From Quillaja saponaria (Eukaryota; Streptophyta; Magnoliopsida; Fabales; Quillajaceae), in the NCBI GenBank assembly GCA_029379385.1, contig CM055618.1, forward strand, positions 6,892,134 to 6,956,133: a DNA stretch of 64,000 bases, read 5' to 3'. The notes under the pieces are model-generated. The model worked only from the letters and a program-made list of their open reading frames with translations, did not search any database and was not told where the DNA came from. The position numbers and the translations under genes are program-made. Shown here one piece after another: positions 11,796-25,300 of the stretch (position 1 is its first letter; the number at the start of each line of letters is the position of its first letter).

Positions 11796-13443
11796 TGATG
11801 CGTGTCGAAAACACTAATTAAATTCTCTATCTTAACCTAGCTTTGTAGTTAGAGTAAATAGAGGTTGATCCCACGAAGAATTGAGTTTAACCAAAGTTTG
11901 CAAAATATAAGTTCAAATGATAGTAAAATAAAAAAGGGTTTTATGTTTTGAAATTGAATGTAAAATTGAAAGCAAATTAAATAACTAACAAGTAATAGAG
12001 AAACTTCAGAAAAACAATAAGTTATTCACCGGGGAAAATTGACATTGATCATAGATCACAAGTATTTAATCATTCATTTAAATATTCAGCTTAGAATATC
12101 AACAAGCTCTGATATTCAGAATATTTCCTTAGTTCGTCATTAATCAAAACAAGCTTTTCAATTAATCTTTTATTATTAAACAACCTTAAATACACTCTTA
12201 AAATTTAATTTAACAATAGCTTTAAGAAATATAAATATAGTTAAGGCTAAGCAATAAACATACAGGCTCGGTTCATTTAACTTAGTCTATGTTATTCATA
12301 ACAATTAGAAATTACTATTTACTATACATATTAGAATCATCAAGCAATTATGGACTTGATAATCCATACTAGCAATAGGAAATTGTATTCAATCAATGAG
12401 TAGCACACCCTAATCAACAGAACATATAGCAATGACAATTATAATAGAATAACATAAGATACTTGAATAGAATAACTAAATTAAGATAAAGAACAAATCA
12501 GATCTCATAATACAATCCTGTGGCTTCAATCCTTCTCTTATCAAAAAAGAAGATTTAGCTACTCATAAATGCAGAAATAAACTCTAAAAGTATTTATTGA
12601 CTTTGGAGAACAGATATATAAAACTCTCCTAAGCTATTGTATTTATATGCTAATTAGAAGAGATAAGAACTCTGCAATTCTAATATATTTTAAAGTCCTT
12701 ATTGGATTGGGGTCTTAGTAGTGAAATCATCATTGAAGTCGAATTCCCAACTTGTCTTCAAAATAAGTCCAGATACAAGACATGCTTGTTATCATCATCC
12801 TAATCTGATAAGATAGTTCAGATAAGCATGGCATGGCACTGCGGTGCTAACTTCCTTGGTGTTGTGGCACTAACTTCCTTGGTGCTACGGCACTAACTTC
12901 CTTGGTGATGCAGCTCTAATTTCCTTGGTGTTGCGGCACAATGGTCTCTATCTTTCAACCGAGTCGTTGTTCACTTTGACGCCGCTACTTCACATCTTTT
13001 GGTGTTGCGGCGCATTGTACACTGACTTTCAACATTTAAAACTGAGGAATAGGAAACCATGGCTTCAGGTTTGCCACACCGCGGCATGGTGCTCTTTAGC
13101 TTTAAAGGTAAAAATCCAAAGAATATGGCGTCATGGCTTCATGTCTTGGGCACTACAATGCGAAGCTCTCTGACTTGAGCTTTTGTTTTTTGCATCTCAA
13201 GCTTTGTGATGGCTATAAATTCATGCTACGGTGCCACGTCATTGATTCCTTCTTCAATTTGGACAAGGACAACAACCTTCTAGCTCCTTTTATGCTAATA
13301 TGCTTTATTTATTCAACTAATGTTCCTTAATCAAATTTAACACCTGAAATCATAAAATGAACATTTATAAGTTTATTAGCACAAAATCATAGTCAAAACA
13401 ACACCAAGAATCAATGAAATTAAGACTTATTAAACTTCTATCA
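11796..13443 (-). repeat. Gypsy 5' LTR
   Basis: Partner of 6536..8112, slightly longer. On + it begins TGATGCGTGTCG and ends CTTCTATCA. Part of the extra length is a small local expansion near 12835-12945, where AACTTCCTTGGTG-type text is repeated about four times. Confidence 0.88.
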
Positions 13444-15030
13444 ATACAATCATCTTCCATTCCAAGAAAAATTTGGGAAGACATGGATAAGCTTCATCAT
13501 TCCTTTGGATTAAGAATGATGCATTCATTGTGAGATTGGGGTGGGGATTATTAACAAACACAAATATCTTATGGTCCTAAGTGTTGAGATCCAAATATTA
13601 AAAAGGGTATGATGTATTCCAGCCTCAAATTGCCAAGGCAATTAATTCCCCTTTTATGGAAGTCATTGTGTAAAGTTTAGACAAACTTACTACATGTAGT
13701 TCAATGGATGGTAGGATATGGCCGAATGGTTAACTTTTGGATTGACAATTGGGTTCTAGAGACTGGTCCTTTTTTGTCACAAACCAGTTGGAATCACAAA
13801 TCAATAAACATGTGTACTAAAGTTTTAGAATTCAGGACAAAAATGGTGATTAGAACCATGTTCATCTAGAAGTTGTGTTACTATAAAGCATTTGCTTTTG
13901 AATCCAAGGTCTTCTACAACCAACAGTAGAGGAAAACAAAGATAATGTAGCTTGAGGAATGGCTTCCAATAGTTCTTTTCCGTAAACTCAACTTATAGCT
14001 TGTTGACTAGCGAAGATGCTAAAGCTTAGAATGCTGCTTGCAAAATAGTTTGGCGAATGGACCTACTCAGATTAAATACTTCCTCTGGATGGCAATGCAT
14101 GATGGATTGGTTACTAATAGCATCATGCACATCGAATTCCTACAGTTGATCCATTATGCATGATTTGCAAGCTAAGTGCAAAAATGATACTTTATACACT
14201 CAGAGACTGGCTAAGAGCTTATTCATTATGGACTACGTTATTGGGTAGAACCAAGACTAGTTTTTCCTCAACTTCTGTGGATGATTGCTAACTCGGGAAT
14301 CTTAAGGAGTATATTGGAGTTGGTAGATGGTCGAAGATTTTTGTTGTCACTTGTTGATATCTTTGGAAGTGGAGGAATTTAAATGTGTTTCAAGATGATT
14401 TTAGGTGGCAACGTTCACCTGAAAGAATGATATTTTAATTTTTGAATAAGATGAGAGTGGCAATTTTTTAAGCTGAAAATTTGATAGCATATGGGTAAGG
14501 TAGCTTGCTCCACCTGAGAATTGGGTGAAATTAAATACTGATAATGCTTCACAAGGAAACCCAAGTCTGGCAAGTGTTACAGGTGTTATTCATAATAATC
14601 ATGGTAGGTGGGAATGGGATTCAGCAAGAAAATAGGATGGTGTTGTTCTGTAAGAGTTGAATTGTGAGCTATAAGGCTAGGGTTTTTAGCTGCTTGGAAC
14701 AAAGGATATAGAAATAATTTGGCAAAGGTAGATTCTCAATTGATTCTGCAAATGGTTACTAAGGATAGTTGCAAACTAAATGCTTATAAGTTTATGATTT
14801 GTGATATTCAAAGGCTGTGTGCAAAGGACTAGGTTGTAAGTCTGAACCATATACATCGTGAGGGTAATAGAGTAGCGAACCGGTTGACTTACTTAAGTCT
14901 TAATATCCAATAAAATGATCTTGTTTGGATGCAAATTCCACATTCTCTTTACTTGTTGGTAGACGCTAATAGTGTAGGTATAGCTTGGCAACATAGAATT
15001 TCTGGCAATGCTTTATAGTTTTGTACAACA
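13444..15030 (+). pseudogene. L1-type LINE, right part (RT end, zinc-binding region, RNase H)
   Basis: Resumes the LINE interrupted at 6535. RT tail at 13448-13515 (IPRKIWEDMDKLHHSFLW). A zf-RVT-like zone near 14040-14240 contains KYFLWMAMHDGLVTNSIMH. An RNase H domain at about 14505-14910 has NWVKLNTDNASQGNPSLASV, GVIHNNHGRWEW, AKVDSQLILQMVTKDS and LNHIHREGNRVANRL, with the DSQ and HxxREGN landmarks of plant LINE RNase H. Several stops and frameshifts make it dead. The 3' end is set near 15030, where coding similarity stops; no clear poly(A) tail remains. Confidence 0.82.
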
Positions 15031-16202
15031 AAATTTCCCCCTGAGTAAAAGAATTATACTTTTCATATTTTAACTAAGTTTTTTAAAAATAAACTTATAG
15101 CAAAATAATTTTCAATAAATTTTTCTTTTCTTTTTTAGTTATTAGAAAAAGCCTAGAATTATGACAAACCGAATAGGAAGAGACACATAATTAGCAATAA
15201 TTAAAAGAATAAGAAAAAAAGAATTACTTAAATAAGAATGAAATGCAAATAGATTCACAAAAACTGTAACTTTCAATTTTTGTAAATGCAAATAGATTCA
15301 GAAAATTTGAAAGTTTTATTTTTTGTATGCGAGAAAGGACATAGTATAATAACTATTCAAAAATAATATGTATGAAGGGAAAAAGAAAAGTCTCAATCAT
15401 TCACTTGGCCAATTTTTTCTTTTTCATGTGAGACAATTGTGAAGCAAAGTAAGGGTTTTGTTTTGCCTCTTCTTCTGAAACAACAACTAGTCTTTTTCTT
15501 GAACACTTCTAAATGACTCAGGAGACACAATTATGAGACTGGGTCTGCAAATTTTCAATGATGATAACAATATCCTCGATACAATCTTCATTCCTTGTCA
15601 ATTCAGTTTTGGAAACATTAAGTTGGGTAAGGGAGAGATTGACCATTTGATGAATGGAACAATGGTCATCAAACGGAGCGTTCGCTTTTCATCCATAAGT
15701 TATTGGGTTTGTTTAAATTTTGCTCTTTCAGCTAGAAGGCTTTCCCCTAAAACTTGCATTTTCAACCCTCATAAGTAGAATTTCCTACAAAACCTTATCA
15801 ATTTTGTTGAGAGCTTTTCAAATTCAGGCTCTATTTTAAGTTTCTTGGTACAGGAGAAGTCTAAAGTAGATGCCTTTCTTTTTTAGTGAAGACTGTATGG
15901 AAAATAAATTTTTAGAACATTTTAGAGAAAAACTTTAATGGATGGTTGAGTTAGCCAAATTAGATGAAGAGGAAGAGTGTTAATCAATGAAGTTTTGTTA
16001 AGAAACAGATAGGTTAATAAGAGAGAGAGAAAGTAACAGTTGGAATATTGTAGGAATCACCAAATAAATTTCTTGAAGGGTAATTTAGTCTATATTTAAA
16101 ATAAAAATTTATTAAGCTGTGACAATATTACTATCCAAAAATTGTGTTGCTAAGCCTATTTTATATATAGTATAGATAATATAGATATAGATTAGACAAG
16201 AA
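15031..16202. other. Intergenic, no supported gene
   Basis: AT-rich. The longest ORF (15533..15778, 81 codons) has no motif I recognise, no start context and no splice partner. Nothing else is seen. Confidence 0.5.
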
Positions 16203-16837
16203 GACATCTATCGTCCCTAAAGTATTATACTTTTGTCAATTCCTTCTTAAAAGTATTTTTCAATCAATTTCGTCCAGAACTTTCAATGCATTTGTAATGC
16301 TTTCCTCAAGTTTAACACCGTTAATATTTTAGACGTAAAATGCAAGTGTGGCTTAAAATATTTTATTGGTGTGTCACCTATATGTTAAGTTAAAAAAAAA
16401 ATTGTCCTTTACATATCATTTTTTTTTTTGGGTCAATTTTATCCTAAAAGTATAAGGCTTATTTTATTTTATTTTGTCAATTTCTTCTTAAAATTATTTT
16501 TGCCCTCTTACTATCTCTCATTCTTTTCTCACTCCTTTCTCTCTTATAAAAATTTAAAAATATCATAAAATTACTCATATTCTTAAAAATGTTCTTATAA
16601 TCACAAATTCTAATTTTAGTGATATGCTGCAAATAGGAGTGAGAGAGCATACATGAAATGAGTATAAAAACATTTTTTTACCACCTCGCACATTAGCAAT
16701 TTCTATCCAAAATGTTAACGGTGTTAAATTGGAAAAAGACATTGTAAATGTTTTAAAAGCTTTGGGATGAAATTGGCCGAAACTTACTTTTAGGACGAAA
16801 TTAACAAAAGTGTAATACTGTGAGGATAGTAGATGTC
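16203..16837. mobile_element. MITE-like inverted-repeat element
   Basis: The left end begins GACATCTATCGTCCCTAAAG and the right end, read inverted, begins GACATCTACTATCCTCACAG. The two arms stay alignable for about 170 bp, sharing TTTTGTYAATT, TCTTAAAAG and TTTAACACCGTTAA. The element is 635 bp with no ORF. No convincing target duplication was found at this boundary choice, so the superfamily is not assigned. Confidence 0.7.
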
Positions 16838-19080
16838 ATTTTGCATATAGATTATAATCATATCTGGCCATATTATAATTAAAACTAAACAACCTCAAAA
16901 TGCAAAACAAAAAAACCCTTCTTACTAGTTTGACTCAGGTTAGTTAACCATCGAAACCAACATGTATAAATTTATGAGAGTTTTATTTCTCATAACCTCC
17001 TTTAAATATATTTGAAATTTTGAACACATGGAGTCAATAGAGAATTTTTTTCTCAAAACCACTATGCTAATTCCTTGGGTGTTAATCAATGTTTTATAAA
17101 ATCAGATTGTATTGGTTGGTCGGATAGGTTGGATCGTCACCTAAATAATATGTCAGATCGGTTTGGACCATAAAACTATTTTGGTGATTGGACCGTGTAA
17201 TACTAATAAAACCAAAAAATTGAAAGAATCAAACAATCCAAGACTTGTTTTAGTGGTTATACCGTTTTTTTGGTCTAAAAACTAAAAATTAAATTGAATT
17301 GTATTTTTAATATTTTAATGGGTAATACTAATATGTATTCAAACCTAGAAGTGCTAAATACATTTTTTTTCTTAATTTATTTGGTGTTAAATGTATTTGT
17401 AAGGTAAAAAAAAAAAAAATTTCTAATTTCTTATTATTATTATTTTTCATTTTTAAAAAAAATTTATATTAAATCTATCTTATTTTTTATTTATTTATAC
17501 TATCATTTTCTTATCTAAAAAATAAATAAATAAAAAATGCGATAAGTGTATCATATAAATTAGTGATTTTTTTCCCTAATAATTTGTTGTTGATTGAGAA
17601 ATAGTGAAATAATAACTTAAAAGAAATTAAAACAAAATATAAGATATATAATAATTATATATATGGTTATATTATGTATTATAATATTAAATATTAGATA
17701 AAAAATATTTATGATATCATTCAGTTTGATTATAGATCCGACCCAAATTGAACTAGTGACTCGAAACCTAATAAATTTTTCAAGTATATTAACGGTCTGA
17801 TTTTTAAAAATTAGTGTCAATTAAGGCTGTGTTTGGTCGCATAGATAGGATAAGATAATATAACATATATTGTAAATGTTAATAAGATAAGGTTATGTGC
17901 AAATAAACACTTATCTTATCTTATATTTGGTGCATGATCGGATAAGATGCAATATATGACTGAATTATCTTTCTCAATTGTTTGGTGCAATATTAGATTA
18001 CATCAGATATGATAAACTTGAATACTAGTTTTACAAAATTATCACTGAACAGAAGAATCATATAACTCATATAAATTATAAATTTTTCTTATATTTTTGT
18101 TAATGTATTTTTATATTTTATGTTTGATTCTAATTTTTTTTATATATTTTTATTATTTGTTAAATTATTCTATTTTTATTATATATATATATATATATAT
18201 GATCATAACTATTTTCAAAAATTATTATAGTAATTATCATGATACTAATTTATTCTTAAAATAATACATTTATAATATTTTTTATTTTATATAATGTGGA
18301 TTTGAATTATTATTTTTTGTAAATAAAAAAGAATAAAAATACATTTTAGTGGTAAGTGAAATGAAGTCACATATTTTATATCCTTAAAATTAGTATAATG
18401 TTGACTTTTAAATATATATTTTGTAAGAAAAAAAAGAGTTTTAGATGATGAAAGAGAGTTGACAGAGACAAGGGATAAGATTGGGGTATTTTGAAAATTT
18501 TTCACGTTGGTTCATTGTTCTTTTATTTTGAATCTGTTTGGTTAAATTGTGTAGAAAAGTATTGTGAATAAAAATATTTTTCAAATAAAAAAATTTAAAA
18601 AGTGTTATATAAGAAGTTAAATAAGTGTTTAGATGAGTTAATATAAATGTACTATAAGATATAATTTTTTTTTTATTTTTTAAAAACAATATTGAGTATT
18701 AAAATTACTGAAAATACTATTTTGATAAATATTATAGTTATATTTGTCTAAATAAAATAAATATTAAAATATATTTAAGATTTTCTTGTTTTTTATTTGA
18801 ATAAATTTCTTTTTCTAACTTTTTAGATGTTTAAAAACCTAAAAATACTTTTTCGTAAACTTAATAAATAAAAGATTTGTTACCCAAGAGTCTTGTAAAA
18901 AATTTTAAACTCAAATTCTGTTTTAAAAATCAAACCAAAGTGCCTTATCCATTGTAATATCAGTCACCTATCTAAAACAAAATAATCTTATTTTGAGATG
19001 ATTAAAACTCAATTTTCAGATTTTTTTTTTTATTTTTTTTTTATTTTTTTTTATCTTATTCAATAACATATCGGGAAAAC
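16838..19080. other. AT-rich intergenic with repeat relics
   Basis: No gene is supported. The region includes a (TA)n microsatellite near 18180-18200. A segment beginning GGCTGTGTTTGGT at 17826 has recurrent GATAAGATAA text to about 18010 and resembles MITE ends but lacks a clear partner. T-rich runs occur at 19020-19055. Confidence 0.4.
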
Positions 19081-19175
19081 CATTGCCTTGGCTTGGATTA
19101 TGTAGTTATGGCTATTGGACCGGGTTGCATTGAATCGGTCGGATTTCCTTCTTGACTCTGACCCAAACGTAGCGC

Positions 19176-19183
19176 TAGGGTTT
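19176..19183 (-). promoter_or_regulatory. Telo-box upstream of TOM40
   Basis: TAGGGTTT on + (AAACCCTA on -), 130 bp before the TOM40 ATG. Telo-boxes are common in promoters and leaders of plant genes for translation and mitochondrial biogenesis. No obvious TATA box is seen at a fitting distance, as is frequent for such housekeeping genes. Confidence 0.55.
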
Positions 19184-19312
19184 TAGAAATTAGCTTCGTA
19201 CTCTGGGGTTTAGATGCATTGCTGTCTGTTCTTTCTCTCGGTCTCAGAGATTTGAGACTCGGATTATCTCCTGTCATAGTAAAATCATTCTCTTTTTGTA
19301 CTTGTACTAACA

Positions 19313-22300
19313 ATGGCGAGCATCGTTCCTCCTAGTCCTTCTACAGTTATTAACAATACTACCCAGAAGAAGATAGATGAGAAAGTTGATTACTTGGACC
19401 TTCCATGTCCTATTCCATACGAAGAGATCCACCGAGAAGCTTTCAGTCAGTCTCTCTGATTACTCCTGATCTCCAATTTTTCTGCTTTCTCGTTTTTATT
19501 CTCATTTTCTGTTTAAATTTGTTACTTTTCTTGAGAAAGAATGAGAAAAAAGGGGGAAAGATGAAGAGAATGAGACTTTGCTTAAGCAATTGATCGACAA
19601 TTACATGATGATTATGGTGTATTAGTTGTAGTAAATCACTAACTAATTTTTTAACCACCCTAAGGAATTAAACGGTATCTAACGAATTTTTATGGGCATT
19701 CTCGAGTATGCCAAGAACATTGTGATTTGTTATTTTCATGTCATTTTAGAGTATGCACATAACACTTAAAATACATCTATATGCACAGTGTCCCTAAAAC
19801 CGGAGCTTTTCGAGGGATTGCGGTTTGATTTTACCAAGGGTCTCAATCAGAAATTCTCACTCAGTCATAGGTAGCTTCTGCTTTCTTTCTGTTTTGACTT
19901 TTAACTTTGCATACCCACTTCCTATTTTATTTATTTATGTCTCTAATCAGTGTCATGATGGGACCAACTGAGATTCCTTCTCAATCTCCGGAGATTATTA
20001 AAATCCCTACATCTCAATATGAGTTTGGTGCCAATTTCATCGATCCTAAGGTAACTTACTTTTTAGCACAATTGCCATTTGAGTTATAGTTGGACTGCAG
20101 ATTAATTGGTGTGTATGCAGTTGATGCTTATTGGGAGAGTGATGACTGATGGAAGGCTAAATGCAAGAGTCAAGTGTGATTTAACAGAAAATCTTACTTT
20201 GAAGGCTAATGCCCAGGTGTGCTTGTTTATTTACATTATGTGATTTCCTATGGTATCAAATGCTTTATATGGTAGCAAACCCTGCATTATTTGTACGCTG
20301 GCCTCTTTTATTTGCTGTATATAATTTAGGATGTTTCAATTTCAAGGTGGTCATACCAATTCTGTGGTTATTGTTACAAGTTTGAGAGATCTGGTTACAG
20401 GACATCCTGTAACCAAAAAATGATTGCTGCACAATAGTATTATCCTTTTATTATTATAGTGGGGTGTCCAGGGTCTTCTTTCCCCACCATTGTCTAATGC
20501 TTTTTCATGTCTAAGCTAGTTGGTGTAAGTTACTCATTTTTACTCTTGTACAGCTGACAAACGAGCCCCACATGTCTCACGGCATGGTCAACTTTGATTA
20601 CAAGGTGAACTGCAATTACTTAGACAATGTTCTTGTCTTTTGATTTCTAGTGTCTTTCAGTATACACTACTATATTTTTTTTCATGCCATATCGTTTATG
20701 TCTTTGCAACTTCTCTTATTCTGCTTTGTTGTATAGAGGGAGCTCTCAGAATTTTAATCTGAACAACATGAGTACCTTTCAGTGTGTTTTAAAATCTAAA
20801 TTACTTATTCAGGGTAAAGACTACAGAACACAATTTCAACTAGGAAATGGAGCATTATTAGGAGCAAGTTATATTCAGGTACGATTTCTCAAACTGTGTC
20901 ATACTTACCTTCTTCCATTCTTTCTGTTTCTTTTCTTGTTTTATGTTGGTGGCAATAACAGTGCTATGACAATGGGCTTTTGTCTCTGATGTATCTCCTT
21001 GATCTTAGAGAACAAGGATGGAACAATAGGCTCAAAAATCTAATACTGTCTATTCTAAGTAAGATAGTCCATGACCATTCTGCTTGTATTGTGGAGATTC
21101 TAGCCCAGTATTATTGTAAGAATTATTATAAGAAATGATTCATAGATATCATTTTCATTTTTTGTCACTCATTCTGTGTTTAAACCAGTAACATTACAGT
21201 TAACTACTTGTTTACTTATTTGGAAAGACCATACTTCCACTTTATTGTTTATTATTTTAAATTTTACAGAAGAACCATAATGATTATAAACCTATCTGAA
21301 TCTTCCTTGTCAGGTCACTTATAACTGTGAAAAAATAACAGAATTGTAAAGGAAATCCGATAGCATTTTTACATATCCCCCGTGCTTGTAATTCCCACTG
21401 GTTGCAGAAAAGATATCCCAGTTTTGTGTCACTGATGCATAAAAATCCTTGAAGTTGGAGTATACTTTTGGTTTCCATTTTCTGTTGGAAGCACTTGGTA
21501 GTTGCAATCAATGGATATGATGCTTTAAAAACACGCACAGGCTTGGATTCCTCTGGAACTTGCATTGCTTGAAATTTTGTTTAGACATTATTTTGTAACG
21601 GGACAATTGTGACTTTTGCTTTTCAAGCTTTTCTTGCATTGCTACTTCATTGGCATTCTAATCAAACATAGAACAGAAATCGCACATCACTGCTTTTGTC
21701 TTGTAAGTAGTGCTTAGTCTCCTGAAAGACTTCAGTTCACTTTGTCTTATAATAAATCTTCGGTCATAGCTACTTTTTATTTTCCATCACTTCTGAAAAT
21801 ATAAAAGCTTTTACTTTAATAGTGACACATGATAACAATTAATCTCTCTTCCTATGGTGTATCGATTTTCCTTACATGAATCAAGTTGTGAATATTTCTG
21901 AACTACAGTTTTCTTTAAAGTTGACACTTACGTGTGCTTTGGGTTTTTTAAGATAGACCTGCTATTCCTGAGCTTGTTAGTGCTAAAAGTGCTACATAAC
22001 CTGGGCTTTGACACAATACAAGAATGTTTTATATAATTTATATCTGCAATTACCTGAGCTCCTAGGAGTTTGAAGTTAAAAAGGGCTGTAACAGTTTTCT
22101 TATAATTTGTTAATTCTGAACCATGACAACTTTTAATGGTTTTCTAATTCAAAATGAAGACTTAGCTGCTTTTCTCTGTTCTTTAACTTCTCGGTTGACT
22201 ACCTAATCTAGTTATGAGGCCCCGACATTTGTTAATTTAGTGGAGATATTTCTGATGTTTCCTTCCTCACTGTAGTAATTGATAATTGAATGTGACAGTG

Positions 22301-25300
22301 TCTCGACAAGATTTCTCCTCTTCTAGACGCCAATATGTCAAGGTGGTTGTGAAAATAGTTTAAACATTTGACATGAAAGAGGACTTATAAACTTATTCCT
22401 GTCTTTTATATCTTTGTAGGTGATCTTTATGCATTTTACCTTTTATTCCCTTGTATACTGCTAATTTTGATCTTTTGGGGTTTTAATTGAATTGAAAAGT
22501 TATAGAATCTTGTTACAATACAAATTTATGCTACAATCTGTGATTGGGATGGGAAGACGAAGCTGAAGATTTTTTAATAAAAATTATCAACTTGGTTTCT
22601 GGTTGGTTGCTTTCACAGATTAGATTAACCACCACCAACAAACCCTTAAATGTGGAGAAATTTATTGTTTTCCTGGTCTTCTTGAGATCCATTTGTTGAT
22701 CTTGCCAAAATTTTTTTTGCTGCAATTCTTCTTTTATGATTAAGCGGTGGAGTTATTACATCAATGTAAGCTAACGCCATTTTTGTAGTTTATCTTCTGC
22801 ATTAGGAGAGATTTAGAAATATGGTGTTAAGTTGTGTAAGTGCGGTAGACTAATGTTAGTTGAATCTAGATGTTAGTTTTAGGATGTTGCAAAGGACGGG
22901 ATGTTGGGGGTCATAGGTGAAGGAGGGAAAGAAAATGTATGTTCTAGAGTTATAGAGTGTTTTATTTGAAATATGATTGAGCTGCCACTATTAGGCAAAA
23001 GCTTACTTCATTCGCAGTCTGTTACAAGTTACAACAAATGTGATTGTCTGAGAAATTAGGGGTCAGAAAAAGTTATATGCAAGTCTTGATCAGAATTTAT
23101 TCTAGAGGAAGGAGGTACAATTGTGTACTTCAGAATCTAGATAATTTTCAAATGCAGAGGTTTTATATCGCCACATTTCTAGGTAAAGAAGGTGCTAGGT
23201 GGTTTTGCGATTGATGATTGATGCAATGTAATGTGTAAGCTACCTTCCCAGGAGAGTGTTGAGTTCTTTGTCAATAAATGTCAGTTACTGGATGAGGCCT
23301 AGATGTAATGCACAAGGTGATAAAATTACCTAGATGTTAAATATAAGCCTAATTTACAATCATTAAGAACACTAACAAAACCTTCACAAGAAAAACTGCG
23401 ACTAGGCTTTTTGTTGACTCTAAGGAAGAGGAATCGGTTAGTTATTAATTTGTATGGAGTTAATAAGGAAAAATTTCGTCTCTTTTTAGTTACCATGTTT
23501 GTCACACTACTTCATGTCTCTTGCAATTTGAAACTCTATAAAACAAATTTTCCATTTTTCCAGATAAGATGATGGAAGTAGGCTTGTGGTTTCTATTTTG
23601 TTGTTTGATTATTTCTGTACCTCTTGAAGCACAAAACTGAATGCCTTCACTTGCACAGGTTCTGGGAAATTCCTGGACAGAAGTTTAGTATTCACCTGGA
23701 ATGTACTTTTGGTGCAGTAAATATCGTATTTGTGGGGCCTTCAATTTTAATCAACATAAACTGATTGTGACTGGTGAACATGTCTTGCACTTTGCAACTT
23801 TCTCTAAAAATAACTTGTTCATTTTTCCGGATAAGAAGCTGGAACTGGAAGTAGGCTCAGGTTCATTACCTCTTGAAGCATAAAACCAGAAACATTCACT
23901 TTGCATAGGTTACTGCAAAATTCTTGTCAGAGAGGTTTAGTATTCACCTGAAATGTAGTTCTGTGTAGTAAACATCATCATATTTGTGATGCCTCAAATT
24001 TTAGTCAACATGATCTGATTGTGACTGGTGAAAACATTTGTTTAACTAGCTATATGTTTCATCACTATTTAGGTAGCTTTATATTTGTTAAATGTTCAAT
24101 TTATCAATTGTTTCTTTTTATTTATATCTTCCTAGTTTTTGTATTATGTACATTTAATTGGTGCGTAAGTGTGGCACGGTATTCTTACTGACACATGTGC
24201 TTTATAATTCGTACTTTGCAGCTTCAGTTATATCTCTCTCTCTCTCTTTCTCTCTACTTCAAAATAAGAAATTCCTCACCCCTTCTTCCCTGGCCCTGCT
24301 GCTGCATGAGATAGTAATTTGTTATTTATGCCAGTTCGCTTTTAATTAACTGAAGGCAGTTATGATTTTCAGAGTGTGACACCCCACTTCTCTTTGGGTG
24401 GTGAAGTGTTTTGGGCTGGTCAGCATCGGAAGTCTGGTGTTGGTTATGCTGCTCGATACAACACAGATAAAATGGTATGATGGCTTAAGGATGTGCTGTT
24501 CTTGTATTCCTTATTCCCATTTCCACTGGTTGTTTCTGTTATATTTTGTACTCTTGCTCTAACCAGTTATTTCATTCTGCTGTTCTTTGTTACTTCTGTT
24601 CTATACTATCTTTGTGCTGCTTCTGCACATGTCAAGACCATTTCCTCTCTTATATATCCTTAATTTGAAAAAAGAAAGAATGCCTAGAATTCTTAAGACA
24701 GATGCACTTTGCTAGCCTTATACAGTATCTGTTCTCAATTATTTCCATGAATTATTTAAATGAAAATGAAAATGGTATGATTCAATTTTGTCATGGGACC
24801 TTAGAATTTGTTTAAGTCTAAATTATCTAGGTATTGGGTGGGAATTGGGGAGTGGTAGTGGGGAACTGGGCGTAGTATATTTTCATTACATAGTTTCTTC
24901 TGAATGGAAATATCAGTGAGTAAACAATGACATTCAATAAATGAAGGGGTGTAAAATTTCTTCAATTCTTTCTTGGATGTGGCAATCAAATGCATACAGT
25001 TAATTCAGAATTTTTTTGGTAAAATCTCATGTGATTTGTTTGATTGAATTTATGTGTTATATTCCTTTCTTATTCTTTTCTATTTTCTAATAATTCATTT
25101 TCATTTATTATATAAACAACAAGAAATGACTTAAGCTATAGTTTCCAGTTATTTTCTCTATGTTCTTTTATCATAAATGATTGGTTTCAGATAATTTATT
25201 TTAATTTATTGAACCTTATAAAAAGAAGCTCAAATTCCAATTTGCATACAGGTTGCTACAGGGCAGGTTGCTAGCACTGGAATGGTTGCTCTGAGTTATG

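Larger units (their letters stand above)
6536..13443 (-). mobile_element. Gypsy LTR retrotransposon (gag-protease only) inserted in a LINE
   Basis: Two long direct repeats (6536..8112 and 11796..13443) bound an internal region that reads gag then protease on the minus strand. A primer-binding site and polypurine tract lie at the expected internal edges. The flanks ATGCA (6531..6535) and ATACA (13444..13448) look like a 5-bp target duplication with one change, and the interrupted LINE reads through the two flanks. Only about 1.4 kb lies between the protease and the 3' LTR. That segment shows no RT, RNase H or integrase, so the element is non-autonomous by deletion or by design. Confidence 0.9.

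Noticed and set aside
15533..15778. 81-codon ORF as a gene
   Set aside because: No motif, no splice partners, and it lies in repeat-rich sequence after a dead LINE.
18180..18200. TA-rich run as a promoter TATA box
   Set aside because: It is a simple microsatellite far from any gene start.
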